Counted from the first letter of the stretch, positions 28,372 to 35,197 are shown. The stretch: DNA of 35,197 nt from JAICLV01 sp036380925 (GCA_036380925.1 DASVDW010000143.1:1-35197), one strand, 5' to 3'. Program-made: numbers and translations. Notes: a model not told the origin generated them from the letters alone.

Positions 28372-29241
28372 TCACAACTCCCGCGCCGTCATCAAGGCGG
28401 CGACCCGGTCGTAGCGAAACACCGGGCCGTCGAGACAGACGAACAGCTCACGCAGCTGGCAGTGGCCGCACACGCCGATGCCGCATTTCATGCTGCGCTC
28501 GAGCGACACCTTGACCCGGTCGGGTCGCAACCCAGCGGTGACCAGCGCGTCGGCCGCGATGCGCATCATGATTTCCGGGCCGCACACCAAGGCGAGCGTC
28601 GCGTCAGGGTCGAGGTAGGAGCGCGGCAGCACGCTGGTCACCAGACCAACGTGCCCGCGCCACTCCGGTGTCGCCGCGTCGACGGTGACGGCGACCTCGA
28701 TGTCGAAACGTCCGCGCCAGTGCTCGAGCTGGCGGGTGAACAGCATTTCGTGCGGCGCCCGAGCGCCATAGACCAGGAAGACCCTGCGGTAGCGCGGGCG
28801 ATGCGCCAGGATCTGCAGCAGCGCCGGTCGAAGCGGGGCCAATCCGATGCCGCCCGCGACGATGACGACATTGCCGCCGACGCCGTCCGCGACGTCCCAG
28901 CCGACCCCGTACGGTCCGCGCAACAGCAGCGTGTCACCCGGACGCGCCGAGACCAGCGCGCGGCTGGCGTCACCCACCGCCCGCACGGTGTGCTCCAGAT
29001 GGTCCGGGTGCGCGGGGTCGCCGCTGATGGAGATGGGCACCTCGCCCCAGCCGGGCCGTCCGACGACGGTGAACTGACCGGGCGCGAACGGCGTTGGAAC
29101 GCCGTCGAGGGACGCGAGCGAAAGCGTCGCGGTGTCGGCCGTCTCACGTTTCGTTTGCTGGACGACGTACGGTCGCGGCAGCATCGGTTCGCCGAGTTCC
29201 CTCGCGAGCTCGGTGCGTGTCGGCGCCGCCGTGTCAGTCAT
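28372..29241 (-). CDS. hyhG: Hydrogenase gamma subunit, FAD/NAD(P)-binding oxidoreductase with 2Fe-2S site
   Basis: A 289-residue ferredoxin-NADP reductase-like protein. The FAD domain (about 20-110) shows FAPGQFTVVGRPGWGEVPIS and LLLRGPYGVGWD. The nucleotide domain follows with VIVAGGIGLAPLRPALL and VCGPEIMM. A C-terminal cysteine cluster, SMKCGIGVCGHCQLRELFVC (spacing C-x4-C-x2-C-x7-C), holds a 2Fe-2S centre as in dihydroorotate dehydrogenase electron-transfer subunits. It exchanges electrons between NAD(P)H and the small subunit. ATG 29241 overlaps the preceding gene by 8 bp; an earlier in-frame extension would run through that gene and lacks homology-like sequence. Confidence 0.94.
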   Translation of the reverse strand: MTDTAAPTRTELARELGEPMLPRPYVVQQTKRETADTATLSLASLDGVPTPFAPGQFTVVGRPGWGEVPISISGDPAHPDHLEHTVRAVGDASRALVSARPGDTLLLRGPYGVGWDVADGVGGNVVIVAGGIGLAPLRPALLQILAHRPRYRRVFLVYGARAPHEMLFTRQLEHWRGRFDIEVAVTVDAATPEWRGHVGLVTSVLPRSYLDPDATLALVCGPEIMMRIAADALVTAGLRPDRVKVSLERSMKCGIGVCGHCQLRELFVCLDGPVFRYDRVAALMTAREL

Positions 29242-29701
29242 TCGCCGGCACCCCGTAGACGTCGGCCATCCGCACCCGCGCGGCGTGCATCCGCTGATAC
29301 ATCGCGCTGGAAACACGCTGTAGCAGCACGTATCCGACACGCGGCTCGTCGTCGCACTTGCGCCGCAGGCAGCTGGCGTCGATCGAGACCGCGCTCGTCT
29401 CCTCCACCGCTCGGGCGTCGAGATTCCAGCGGTACGGCGGAACGAGCCACGACAATCCGGCGATCTCACCGGTCGACACGGTGTCGACGATGAGTCTCGA
29501 CCCCGCTGTTCGCACCAGCTCGAGCGCCACCAGGCCGCGTCGCACAAGGAAGAAGCGGTCCGCTGGCTCGCCGGTCCGGAACAGGTATTCGTCCACGCCG
29601 AAGTGCTCGTTGTGCGCGCAACCCGCGACCAAAGCGAACATGTCGTTGCCGAGGTCGCTGAAGATTGGTTGTTCGGAGAGGAGTTGGGTGAGGTCCTTCA
29701 T
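29234..29701 (-). CDS. Cyclic-nucleotide-binding-fold protein of the hydrogenase operon, no DNA-binding domain
   Basis: A 155-residue single-domain cNMP-binding (CAP-like) beta-barrel protein. Visible signatures are EYLFRTGEPADRFFLVRRG (about 38-56) and the phosphate-cassette region STGEIAGLSWLVPPYRWNLD (76-95). By hand alignment to CAP, the three main cAMP contacts are replaced: L83 for Glu72, N93 for Arg82 and L94 for Ser83. There is no helix-turn-helix, so it is not a Crp-type transcription factor. It sits between the beta and gamma genes and overlaps both (ATGA at its start, 8 bp at its end), which argues that it acts on or with the hydrogenase. GGAGGGG precedes ATG 29701. Ligand and role are unknown. 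Confidence 0.86.
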   Translation of the reverse strand: MKDLTQLLSEQPIFSDLGNDMFALVAGCAHNEHFGVDEYLFRTGEPADRFFLVRRGLVALELVRTAGSRLIVDTVSTGEIAGLSWLVPPYRWNLDARAVEETSAVSIDASCLRRKCDDEPRVGYVLLQRVSSAMYQRMHAARVRMADVYGVPAND

Positions 29702-30861
29702 CGCCCCTCCTTGTCGGAAGCGGTCGCAGGTCGCACCGAGAGCCGGGCGAGTTCCTCGGTGATGTCGATGCCGACCGGACACCACGTGACGCAGCGCCCG
29801 CAGCCGACGCATCCGCTCGTGCCGAATTGGTCGATCCACGAGGCGAACTTATGGGTGAGCCATTGCCGGTAGCGGGCTTGCGTCGACCGCCGGATCGGTC
29901 CGCCGTGGATGTAGGAGTACTCGACGACGAAGCAGGAGTCCCAGACCCGCTCGCGCCCGACCGGGCCGGCGAGGTCCTCGACGTCGTTGGTGGTGACGCA
30001 AAAGCAGGTGGGGCACACCAAGGTGCAGTTACCGCAGGAGAGGCACCTGCTCGCGATGTCGTCCCACTGCGGGTGCTCCCGGGCCTCGTAGAGCCGGTCG
30101 CGCAGTCCGTCGGTGTCCACCCGCCGCTCGATTCGCGCGGCCGCCCGCTCCGCGACGTCGTCCGCCGCGGTGCGTTCTGCACTGGACGCCGGCCGCGAGG
30201 CGATCGCCGCCACCACGTCTGCGCCCGCCGCCGTGCCGGTGTCGACGACGAAGCGGCGCCCCTCGTCGTCCACGAGTTCGGTCAGCAGGACGTCGTACCC
30301 GCCGGAGGGCTTGGGGCCGCCGCCCATCGAGGTGCAAAAGCACGTCTGCGACGGATGGCCGCAGGTCACCGCGACGATGAACGTGTTGCGCCGCCGTGAC
30401 ACGTAGTCGGGGTCGATGAAGGCGCGGTCGGCGAACACCCGATCCTGGACCTCGATCGCGCGCAGGTCGCACGCCCGGACCCCGAGCAACGCCCGCGGTG
30501 TGTCGTCCAGCGGCTCGGGAACCGGCGCCGCGGCGGTGGTGTGGCGCCATAGCATCCGCCGCGGCGGGAAGAGAACGGGTTTCCACGACGTCGCGCCGCT
30601 GGCGAAGCCGAAGAACTCGTCCGCGCCACTCTCGCTCAACCGGTACTCACCGGGCTGCTGGTGGTCGGCGACACCTCGTGGCAGGTCGTCGATCGAGTGG
30701 ATCTCTGCAGCCACGATCCCGCCCTCGCGCACGGTTGGCCCGACGACGGTGTAGCCGCGTCGGATCAACTCGTCGATCAGCGCCTGCAGACCGGCCACGT
30801 CGAACACGACGCAGGTGCTCGACGACTCTGCTGCGGCATCCCGCAGCGACGCGACAGCCAC
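29698..30861 (-). CDS. hyhB: Hydrogenase beta subunit, 4Fe-4S dicluster protein
   Basis: A 387-residue electron-transfer subunit. The N-terminal domain runs from VVFDVAGLQALIDELIRRGY through FPPRRMLWRHT. A middle cysteine cluster CGHPSQTCFCTSMGGG follows. Two ferredoxin-like 4Fe-4S motifs lie near the C-terminus: CLSCGNCTLVCPTCFC and CVGCGRCVTWCPVGID. This is the layout of sulfhydrogenase HydB/HyhB. The start is uncertain. GTG 30861 gives 20 residues before the conserved part, GTG 30807 begins at the conserved part, and an ATG at 31026 would read through the divergent gene. First gene of the six-gene hydrogenase operon, followed by an ATGA overlap. Confidence 0.92.
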   Translation of the reverse strand: MAVASLRDAAAESSSTCVVFDVAGLQALIDELIRRGYTVVGPTVREGGIVAAEIHSIDDLPRGVADHQQPGEYRLSESGADEFFGFASGATSWKPVLFPPRRMLWRHTTAAAPVPEPLDDTPRALLGVRACDLRAIEVQDRVFADRAFIDPDYVSRRRNTFIVAVTCGHPSQTCFCTSMGGGPKPSGGYDVLLTELVDDEGRRFVVDTGTAAGADVVAAIASRPASSAERTAADDVAERAAARIERRVDTDGLRDRLYEAREHPQWDDIASRCLSCGNCTLVCPTCFCVTTNDVEDLAGPVGRERVWDSCFVVEYSYIHGGPIRRSTQARYRQWLTHKFASWIDQFGTSGCVGCGRCVTWCPVGIDITEELARLSVRPATASDKEGR

Positions 30862-30873
30862 GCCTCGATGGTT

Positions 30874-30895
30874 GGCGCGGCGACGGCGCGGCGAC
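30874..30895. repeat. Two perfect tandem copies of an 11-bp unit in the hydrogenase promoter region
   Basis: GGCGCGGCGAC is repeated head-to-tail at 30874-30884 and 30885-30895, in the 73-bp gap between the divergent hydrogenase beta-subunit gene (start 30861) and the YczE-like gene (start 30935). The 11-bp period is one helical turn, which would suit cooperative protein binding; a GC-rich slippage product is the simpler explanation. Confidence 0.75.
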
Positions 30896-30934
30896 AGTGC
30901 CTTTCGTCCCGGGCGGCGGGGCAGTCGGGCCGAA

Positions 30935-31618
30935 ATGGCGTGGAATGAACACCCGCCGTCCGGCATTGTGCTCCACGTGCCCAAGCCGCCGCCCGCCGCC
31001 CGTCGTCCGATCTTCTCCCGTGACAACCGGCTCCCCCGGCGGCTGGCCCAGCTCTACATCGGGCTGATCCTGTACGGCGTCAGCGACGCCATGCTGGTGC
31101 TCGCCGGTCTCGGGCTCGACCCGTGGGACGTCTTCCACCAGGGCCTGTCGCGCACCATCGGGCTTGGCATCGGCACCTGGTCGATCATCGTCGGCGCCGC
31201 GGTGCTGTTGCTGTGGATCCCGCTGCGCCAACGGCCCGGCTTCGGCACGTTGTCGAACGTGATCGTCATCGGCGCGGTCGTCAACCTCGTGCTGGCGCAC
31301 GTCTCAGCGCCGCACGACATGGGCGCCCGGGTCGCCACCCTGATCGCCGCCGTGGTGCTCAACGGCGTCGCGACCGGCTGCTACATCGGCGCCGGGCTCG
31401 GCCCCGGTCCGCGCGACGGGTTGATGACCGGCTGGGCGGCGCGCGGCCATTCAATCCGCCTGGTCCGCACGATCATCGAAGTCACCGTCTTGATCGTCGG
31501 TTTCGCCCTGGGCGGCACCGTGGGCGTCGGCACCGTCCTGTACGCGGTCAGCATCGGCCCGCTCGCGCACGTCTTCATCCCGATGATGCGGGTGCGGCTG
31601 GCGCCCACGACGCCCTAG
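30935..31618 (+). CDS. YczE/YitT-like integral membrane protein
   Basis: A 227-residue protein of the YczE/YyaS-YitT-like membrane family. It has five hydrophobic stretches at about residues 31-52, 70-90, 98-115, 126-145 and 175-200, with the family patterns LGLDPWDVFHQGLSRTIGLG, GAGLGPGPRDGLMTG and GGTVGVGTVLYAVSIGPL. Function is unproven; Bacillus YczE is tied to lipopeptide production, and other members to export or transport. ATG 30935 is used; GTG 30968 also gives a full transmembrane core (216 residues) and neither has a clear ribosome site. It is divergent from the hydrogenase operon. Its TAG stop is followed in the same frame by a GGDEF remnant. Confidence 0.85.
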   Translation: MAWNEHPPSGIVLHVPKPPPAARRPIFSRDNRLPRRLAQLYIGLILYGVSDAMLVLAGLGLDPWDVFHQGLSRTIGLGIGTWSIIVGAAVLLLWIPLRQRPGFGTLSNVIVIGAVVNLVLAHVSAPHDMGARVATLIAAVVLNGVATGCYIGAGLGPGPRDGLMTGWAARGHSIRLVRTIIEVTVLIVGFALGGTVGVGTVLYAVSIGPLAHVFIPMMRVRLAPTTP

Positions 31619-31858
31619 CAGAGCGGCGCGACTGCGAGATCTGAAAGTCGGTCTGCGGCCTGGGCAGGGCAACTGCGAGCAGTCGACATGCTGGCTCGCG
31701 TGGGTGGCGAGGAGTTCGTGCTGGTCCTGCCCAACACGTCGGTCCAAGACGCCGAGTTGGTGGTTGCCAAACTGCAGGGCGCGACGCCGCTCGGCCAGAC
31801 CGTCTCGGCGGGCCGCGGCCGCAACCGTGTCGAGCGGGCGTTGAGCAGCGCGGTCTGA
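31619..31858 (+). pseudogene. Remnant of a GGDEF (diguanylate cyclase) domain
   Basis: Read in the frame of ATG 31688 (open from 31619 to TGA 31856-31858), the DNA encodes GQLRAVDMLARVGGEEFVLV and then LPNTSVQDAELVVAKLQG. This is the centre of a GGDEF domain: an RxxD inhibitory site (R codon at 31676), five residues, then GGEEF. Next comes TVSAGRGRNRVERA. Here the conserved 'TVSxG' strand appears joined straight to the 'AGRNRV' end of the domain, as if some 30-40 codons were deleted between two AGR-like stretches. Everything upstream of the RxxD site is lost. It is too short to be a cyclase. It lies in frame with, and 0 codons after, the TAG stop of the YczE-like gene. Its TGA abuts the TCA stop complement of the next gene. 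Confidence 0.72.
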
Positions 31859-32854
31859 TCAGCTCAGCTTCCGCATCCACGCAAGGAACTTCGCCCGCGA
31901 TTTGGGAAAGCGGGTCCCAGGGTCGATGCTGTGCCGCCCAACCGAGGAATCGACGTCGAAGTACTGCTCGTAGGCCACGTGGTTTCCCGGGTTGGTCATG
32001 AACGCGAACATCTGGTCGATGTAGCGCGGGTCGTCGCCCCGCGCGCCTCCGCCGCCGAGCACACCCCACTCCGGGATGGCCATCGACTTGTGATGGCGTG
32101 CGGCGAACCGGCTCCAAAACGCGAGCCCGTGGTCGCCGTTCAGGAGCGTGCTCCAAGTCGACGTGTCGTAGCTGTCGACGCCGACGAAATCGACGTACGC
32201 GTCGCCCGGGTAAGCCTGCTCCGCTGGGAATTCCCCCGCTCCGACGGTCGGATTCCAGTCAAAGCGGAATTGACTTCCCGCGGCAGCGCGCATGCTGGTG
32301 ACGACGTGCCGGAAACAGCCGACATACTCCGCGGCACGTCCCTTCGCCGCCCACCGATACCAACCTCCGTTGAACTCCCAGCCCGGACGCACGATCGCGT
32401 CGGCAAGCCGAGCGGCGACCAGGTTGCGCGCGAGTTCGGCCCAATGCCGGTCGTAGCGACCACCGGCGCAAGACGCCAGCGAACCGTCCCCAGCATCGGG
32501 AAACATCGGCAGCGAGTACTCCAGCCGCAGGTCACTGCCACTGTGCGGCCGAAGCAGCCATTGCGGCCGGGTCATGCCCGTCCAGTCGTCCGCGGCCGCG
32601 AAATCCAACACCTGCGCCAGCGGCGCTCCCGTCGTCCGCTCGAACCTCGCCGCCGCGGCGAGGCCGCTCGCGCCGGGTCCTGCGTAGACGCCGAACCGAG
32701 GCGTCGACGTCCTGGTCGTCGGCGACGCCACGACAAGAGCGACGGCGGTGAGGAGCACCGAGATCGCTATGAGCGCGACAAGTGCCTTCGCGGACGGCGC
32801 ACGCGCGCCGCGTCGGCCGGCTCCGCCGGCACCAGCGGCGCGGTGAACACCCAC
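31859..32854 (-). CDS. Membrane-anchored or secreted glycoside hydrolase, GH26-like (beta-mannanase fold)
   Basis: About 331 residues. A hydrophobic segment ALVALIAISVLLTAVALVVA (about 38-57) follows a basic stretch, so the enzyme is exported or anchored by an N-terminal helix. The catalytic domain fits a GH26-type barrel: acid/base E160 in IVRPGWEFNGGWYRW and candidate nucleophile E262 in MAIPEWGVLGGGG, about 100 apart as in GH26 enzymes. DFVGVDSYDTSTWSTL and YEQYFDVDSS are further family-like segments. The start is uncertain. GTG 32854 overlaps the GT2-GtrA gene by 88 bp and has a poor ribosome site; GTG 32758 would cut into the hydrophobic helix. Substrate (mannan or another envelope glycan) is inferred only from family and context. 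Confidence 0.78.
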   Translation of the reverse strand: MGVHRAAGAGGAGRRGARAPSAKALVALIAISVLLTAVALVVASPTTRTSTPRFGVYAGPGASGLAAAARFERTTGAPLAQVLDFAAADDWTGMTRPQWLLRPHSGSDLRLEYSLPMFPDAGDGSLASCAGGRYDRHWAELARNLVAARLADAIVRPGWEFNGGWYRWAAKGRAAEYVGCFRHVVTSMRAAAGSQFRFDWNPTVGAGEFPAEQAYPGDAYVDFVGVDSYDTSTWSTLLNGDHGLAFWSRFAARHHKSMAIPEWGVLGGGGARGDDPRYIDQMFAFMTNPGNHVAYEQYFDVDSSVGRHSIDPGTRFPKSRAKFLAWMRKLS

Positions 32855-33951
32855 TTCTTGAACGACAGGAACCGCCACACCATCCCGAGCGCGAGCCCGA
32901 AGCCATTGGCCGCGATGTTGTCGGCGAGGGCGGAGGTGTGACCGAGCAGATCGTGTGAGATCCATAGGCATGCCTCTGCAATCCCGAGCCCGACCGCGGA
33001 CAGCGCGGCGAACAACGGCAGCTCGCGATGCACGCCGGAGCGCGTCCGATGCCGCCAGGTCCAGTGCCGGTTCATGAAGTAGGAGCTGACCGTGGCCGCT
33101 GTGGTCGACACGACCTTGGCAACGGCGGCGTCGTGCCGCAGACCGAGCAGCAACAGGTTGAAAAGACCCACGTCGATGAGCAGATTCAGCACACCGACGG
33201 CGCCGAACGTCACCATCTCGCGCGCCCGCTTGGTCGCCCACCACATGTGCCAGCGCAGCTCGGCGAGTTGGAGCACGAAGCGCAAACCTTCGCGGGCGGA
33301 GGCCTTCGAATCGCCGCTTCGCCGCTCGGCGAACACGAATGGCACCTCCATGACCCGCACCCGATGCCGCACCAGGATCTCCAGCAAGATCTTGAAGCCG
33401 CGCGGCCGCAGCGAACTCAGGTCGATGGCGTCGCGGCGGACGGCGAAGAAGCCGGTCATGCTGTCGGTGCAACGGCGCAACCGCAGCGGGAACAACAGCG
33501 CCGCCAACCGGGTGGAGCCCGTCGACACCAGCCTGCGCAGTCCGCTGCCGAGCCCTTGCGCGCCGCCGCCAGGGCAGTAGCGCGACGCGACGACGGTGTC
33601 GACGTTCGGCTGACCAGCGGCCGCCATCAGCCGGGGGACGTCCTCCGGCGGATGCTGCAAGTCGGCGTCCATCACGATCACCCACGGCGAGTTCGCCGCG
33701 GCGATGCCCGTCACGACGGCGCCGGAGAGACCGCCATCGCGCTCGGCCTCCGCGCGGTGCACCAACCGCACCGGCACGTCGACGCGCTCCGACGCCTGCG
33801 CAATCACGGTAGGGGTGTCGTCGGTCGAGTCGTCGACGAAAATCACCTCGTCGATGCCCGCGCGGTCGCGGACCGCGTCAAGCCGCCGCACCAGCTCCGG
33901 CACGTTGCCCGACTCGTTGAACGTCGGCACCACGATCGTCACCGATGGCAT
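32767..33951 (-). CDS. GT2 polyprenyl-phosphate sugar synthase fused to a GtrA membrane domain
   Basis: A 394-residue protein. Residues 1-225 are a dolichyl-phosphate mannose synthase-like GT2 domain: VTIVVPTFNESGNVPELV, VIFVDDSTDDT and the metal-binding D95-A-D97 in VIVMDADLQHPPEDV. MTGFFAVRRD and FKILLEILVRHRVRVMEVPF are typical of this subgroup. Residues about 240-375 are a four-helix GtrA domain (MVTFGAVGVLNLLIDVGLF, SYFMNRHWTW, then WRFLSFKKWVF). It would load a sugar, often mannose or glucose, on polyprenyl phosphate and help move it across the membrane. ATG 33951 lies 6 bp after the GT39-like gene stop, so the two are cotranscribed; the flipped donor could serve that enzyme. Confidence 0.93.
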   Translation of the reverse strand: MPSVTIVVPTFNESGNVPELVRRLDAVRDRAGIDEVIFVDDSTDDTPTVIAQASERVDVPVRLVHRAEAERDGGLSGAVVTGIAAANSPWVIVMDADLQHPPEDVPRLMAAAGQPNVDTVVASRYCPGGGAQGLGSGLRRLVSTGSTRLAALLFPLRLRRCTDSMTGFFAVRRDAIDLSSLRPRGFKILLEILVRHRVRVMEVPFVFAERRSGDSKASAREGLRFVLQLAELRWHMWWATKRAREMVTFGAVGVLNLLIDVGLFNLLLLGLRHDAAVAKVVSTTAATVSSYFMNRHWTWRHRTRSGVHRELPLFAALSAVGLGIAEACLWISHDLLGHTSALADNIAANGFGLALGMVWRFLSFKKWVFTAPLVPAEPADAARVRRPRRHLSRS

Positions 33952-33957
33952 GTGTCG

Positions 33958-35197
33958 TCAGCCTCCGTGCGTCGGCGCGGTGAAGACGGACCAGTGCCCG
34001 ACAAGCTCGCCGCGCAAATACCGCGGCACCTTCGTCGTGAGCTGGTAATAGCCGGGATGCTGTTTTAGGTAGTCGTACACGAACGCGCCGAACGGCGTCG
34101 TCTGGTCGAGGTAGATGACGCCGAAGTAGTGCTGGTCGATCGCCTCGGCGTAGGCGGGCTTGTTGACCTTGCCGTCGTAGCTGAAGTAGTACGTGTCGTA
34201 CCACTGATTCGGCTTGGTCTGCTCCCGTAGCTCGTAGCGCTGTGGCGCGTAGCGCTCGCCGAGGATCTTCTGATCCGGATGCCGTGCGATGGCCGTCGCC
34301 AGCACTGGACGAAGCGGCGCGTCGTCGACCCAGCCGGTCATGAACTGATGGGAGTACCGAAGTCCGGAACTCGCCAGCACCGCGAGCACGCCGGCCAGCG
34401 CCAGCCCGCTGACGATCCGCACTCCTCCGGCGCGACGCAACCCTCTGGCGAACAGGTCGCCGACAAGCGGCGCGGCGAAGACGATCCCGAACGCCACGTG
34501 CTTGGCGAGCGACGTCGCCTCGCCGATGCGCACCTGGTCCAGCGGGCCGATCACCGACCCGATGAGCAGCAGCGCCACCAGCAAACCCTGCCTGCGCAGT
34601 CGGAACAACGCGCCGACGAGAGCCAGCGCCAGCCACGGACCGACCCACATGGCGACCTCTTTGAGCAGGAATGATGGCGCGGCGTGGCTGAGGACATCCC
34701 GGCTCGATGTGGTCGAGCGGATACCGGGGACCATGCTGCGGCCCCACAGCTCGATCACCGCGTACGCGATGGTGAGCGTCGCGATCGCGGCGAACACCCC
34801 ACGACGCAGAATCTTCCAGCCGTACAACGGGTATCCGACCACAACCGCGATGGCAATCACGATCGGCGCGTAGGCGGCGCCCGCGTACTTGGTCAAGAAC
34901 GCGAGCGCCAACAGCAGCGCGACGAGCGGGCCCCATGCGAAGCCGTCGCGCTGCGCGCTGGCGATCGCGATCCACGCTGCCACCGCGACGAGGGCCATCA
35001 TCATCGCGTCGTACGTCGCGAAGTGCGAGATGTAGATGACGGAACCGCAAAGCACAAACGAGGCCGCCGCGATGACGCCCGCCGCCCGGCCGAACAACCG
35101 GTTGCCGATGCCATACACCGCGACCGTGGTGACGACCGCGAAGAACAAGCTGACGTCGCGCGCCGCCTCCAGACCACCGACCGAGTCCGCCATGGCG
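33958..35197 (-). CDS. GT39/ArnT-like membrane glycosyltransferase, partial (5' end beyond window)
   Basis: At least 412 residues are visible and the true start lies past the window edge; the Met near 35193 is probably internal. The visible part has about eight membrane helices (for example FAVVTTVAVYGIGNRLFGRA, AAASFVLCGSVIYISHFATY, LVALLLALAFLTKYAGAAYA), with the Lys-Tyr-containing loop typical of protein-mannosyltransferase-like GT-C enzymes. About 120 mostly soluble C-terminal residues (from VLATAIARHPDQKILGERYA) lie outside the membrane. Such enzymes move a sugar from a polyprenyl-phosphate donor to a lipid, glycan or protein. The catalytic acidic motif, usually in the first outer loop, is not within the window. 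The GT2-GtrA gene follows after 6 bp. Confidence 0.85.
   Translation of the reverse strand, partial: AMADSVGGLEAARDVSLFFAVVTTVAVYGIGNRLFGRAAGVIAAASFVLCGSVIYISHFATYDAMMMALVAVAAWIAIASAQRDGFAWGPLVALLLALAFLTKYAGAAYAPIVIAIAVVVGYPLYGWKILRRGVFAAIATLTIAYAVIELWGRSMVPGIRSTTSSRDVLSHAAPSFLLKEVAMWVGPWLALALVGALFRLRRQGLLVALLLIGSVIGPLDQVRIGEATSLAKHVAFGIVFAAPLVGDLFARGLRRAGGVRIVSGLALAGVLAVLASSGLRYSHQFMTGWVDDAPLRPVLATAIARHPDQKILGERYAPQRYELREQTKPNQWYDTYYFSYDGKVNKPAYAEAIDQHYFGVIYLDQTTPFGAFVYDYLKQHPGYYQLTTKVPRYLRGELVGHWSVFTAPTHGG

Noticed and set aside
31619..31858. The GGDEF relic as a duplicate of the GGDEF-EAL gene at 23536-25797, implying a rearrangement around the hydrogenase operon
   Set aside because: The relic (DMLARVGGEEFVLVLPNTSV) and the intact domain (DVVGRLGGDEFAAVLHDVRS) differ outside the core motif and belong to different subgroups, so no recent duplication is supported.

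Overview
The window is about 35 kb of high-GC, gene-dense DNA with the style of an actinobacterium: strong GGAGG-type ribosome sites mixed with apparently leaderless starts, many GTG starts, ATGA/GTGA stop-start overlaps, a SigE-family ECF sigma factor and a complete GlgE alpha-glucan pathway. The genus cannot be fixed from the sequence. No rRNA, tRNA, CRISPR array, transposase, integrase or phage gene was seen. No gap between genes exceeds 300 bases; the largest are 171 bp (20197-20367), 159 bp (23377-23535) and 157 bp (9721-9877).

Layout. (1) 1-2591, minus strand: etfB-etfA (electron transfer flavoprotein), then an ECF sigma factor translationally coupled to a membrane-anchored protein cut by the window edge. 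(2) 2677-4961: a DUF885 metallohydrolase-like gene convergent with an enoyl-CoA hydratase. (3) 5010-17314: alpha-glucan metabolism, with glgX (debranching), glgP (phosphorylase, minus strand), then glgE-treS-mak-glgB. TreS makes maltose from trehalose, Mak phosphorylates it, GlgE polymerises maltose-1-phosphate, GlgB branches the glucan, and GlgX and GlgP take it apart. (4) 17321-22138: a NarL-type response regulator and a histidine kinase with an extracytoplasmic PDZ-like domain, divergent from a secreted beta-helix protein and a five-helix membrane protein. The shared intergenic region carries a TGTCCC-N7-GGGACA palindrome plus a further TGTCCC 22 bp away. (5) 22285-25797: a 2TM-domain protein, a seven-helix membrane protein and a membrane GGDEF-EAL cyclic-di-GMP enzyme. 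(6) 25692-30861, minus strand: a tightly coupled operon for a group 3b-type (NAD(P)-linked) [NiFe] hydrogenase: beta (Fe-S), a cyclic-nucleotide-binding-fold protein, gamma (flavin/2Fe-2S), small subunit, large subunit and maturation protease. (7) 30935-31858: a YczE/YitT-like membrane protein followed by a decayed GGDEF domain that is missing from any simple gene list. (8) 31859-35197, minus strand: a GT39-like membrane glycosyltransferase (cut by the edge), a GT2-GtrA polyprenyl-phosphate sugar synthase and a GH26-like glycoside hydrolase, which look like an envelope glycan module.

The combination of glycogen/trehalose storage, an NAD(P)-linked hydrogenase, ETF and cyclic-di-GMP enzymes suggests an aerobic or facultative soil or freshwater actinobacterium that stores carbon and handles surplus or scarce reductant. 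The least conventional parts are the PDZ-kinase/beta-helix module with its candidate operator, the hydrogenase operon with a degenerate cNMP-binding protein, and the GGDEF relic lying in frame behind a membrane-protein gene.
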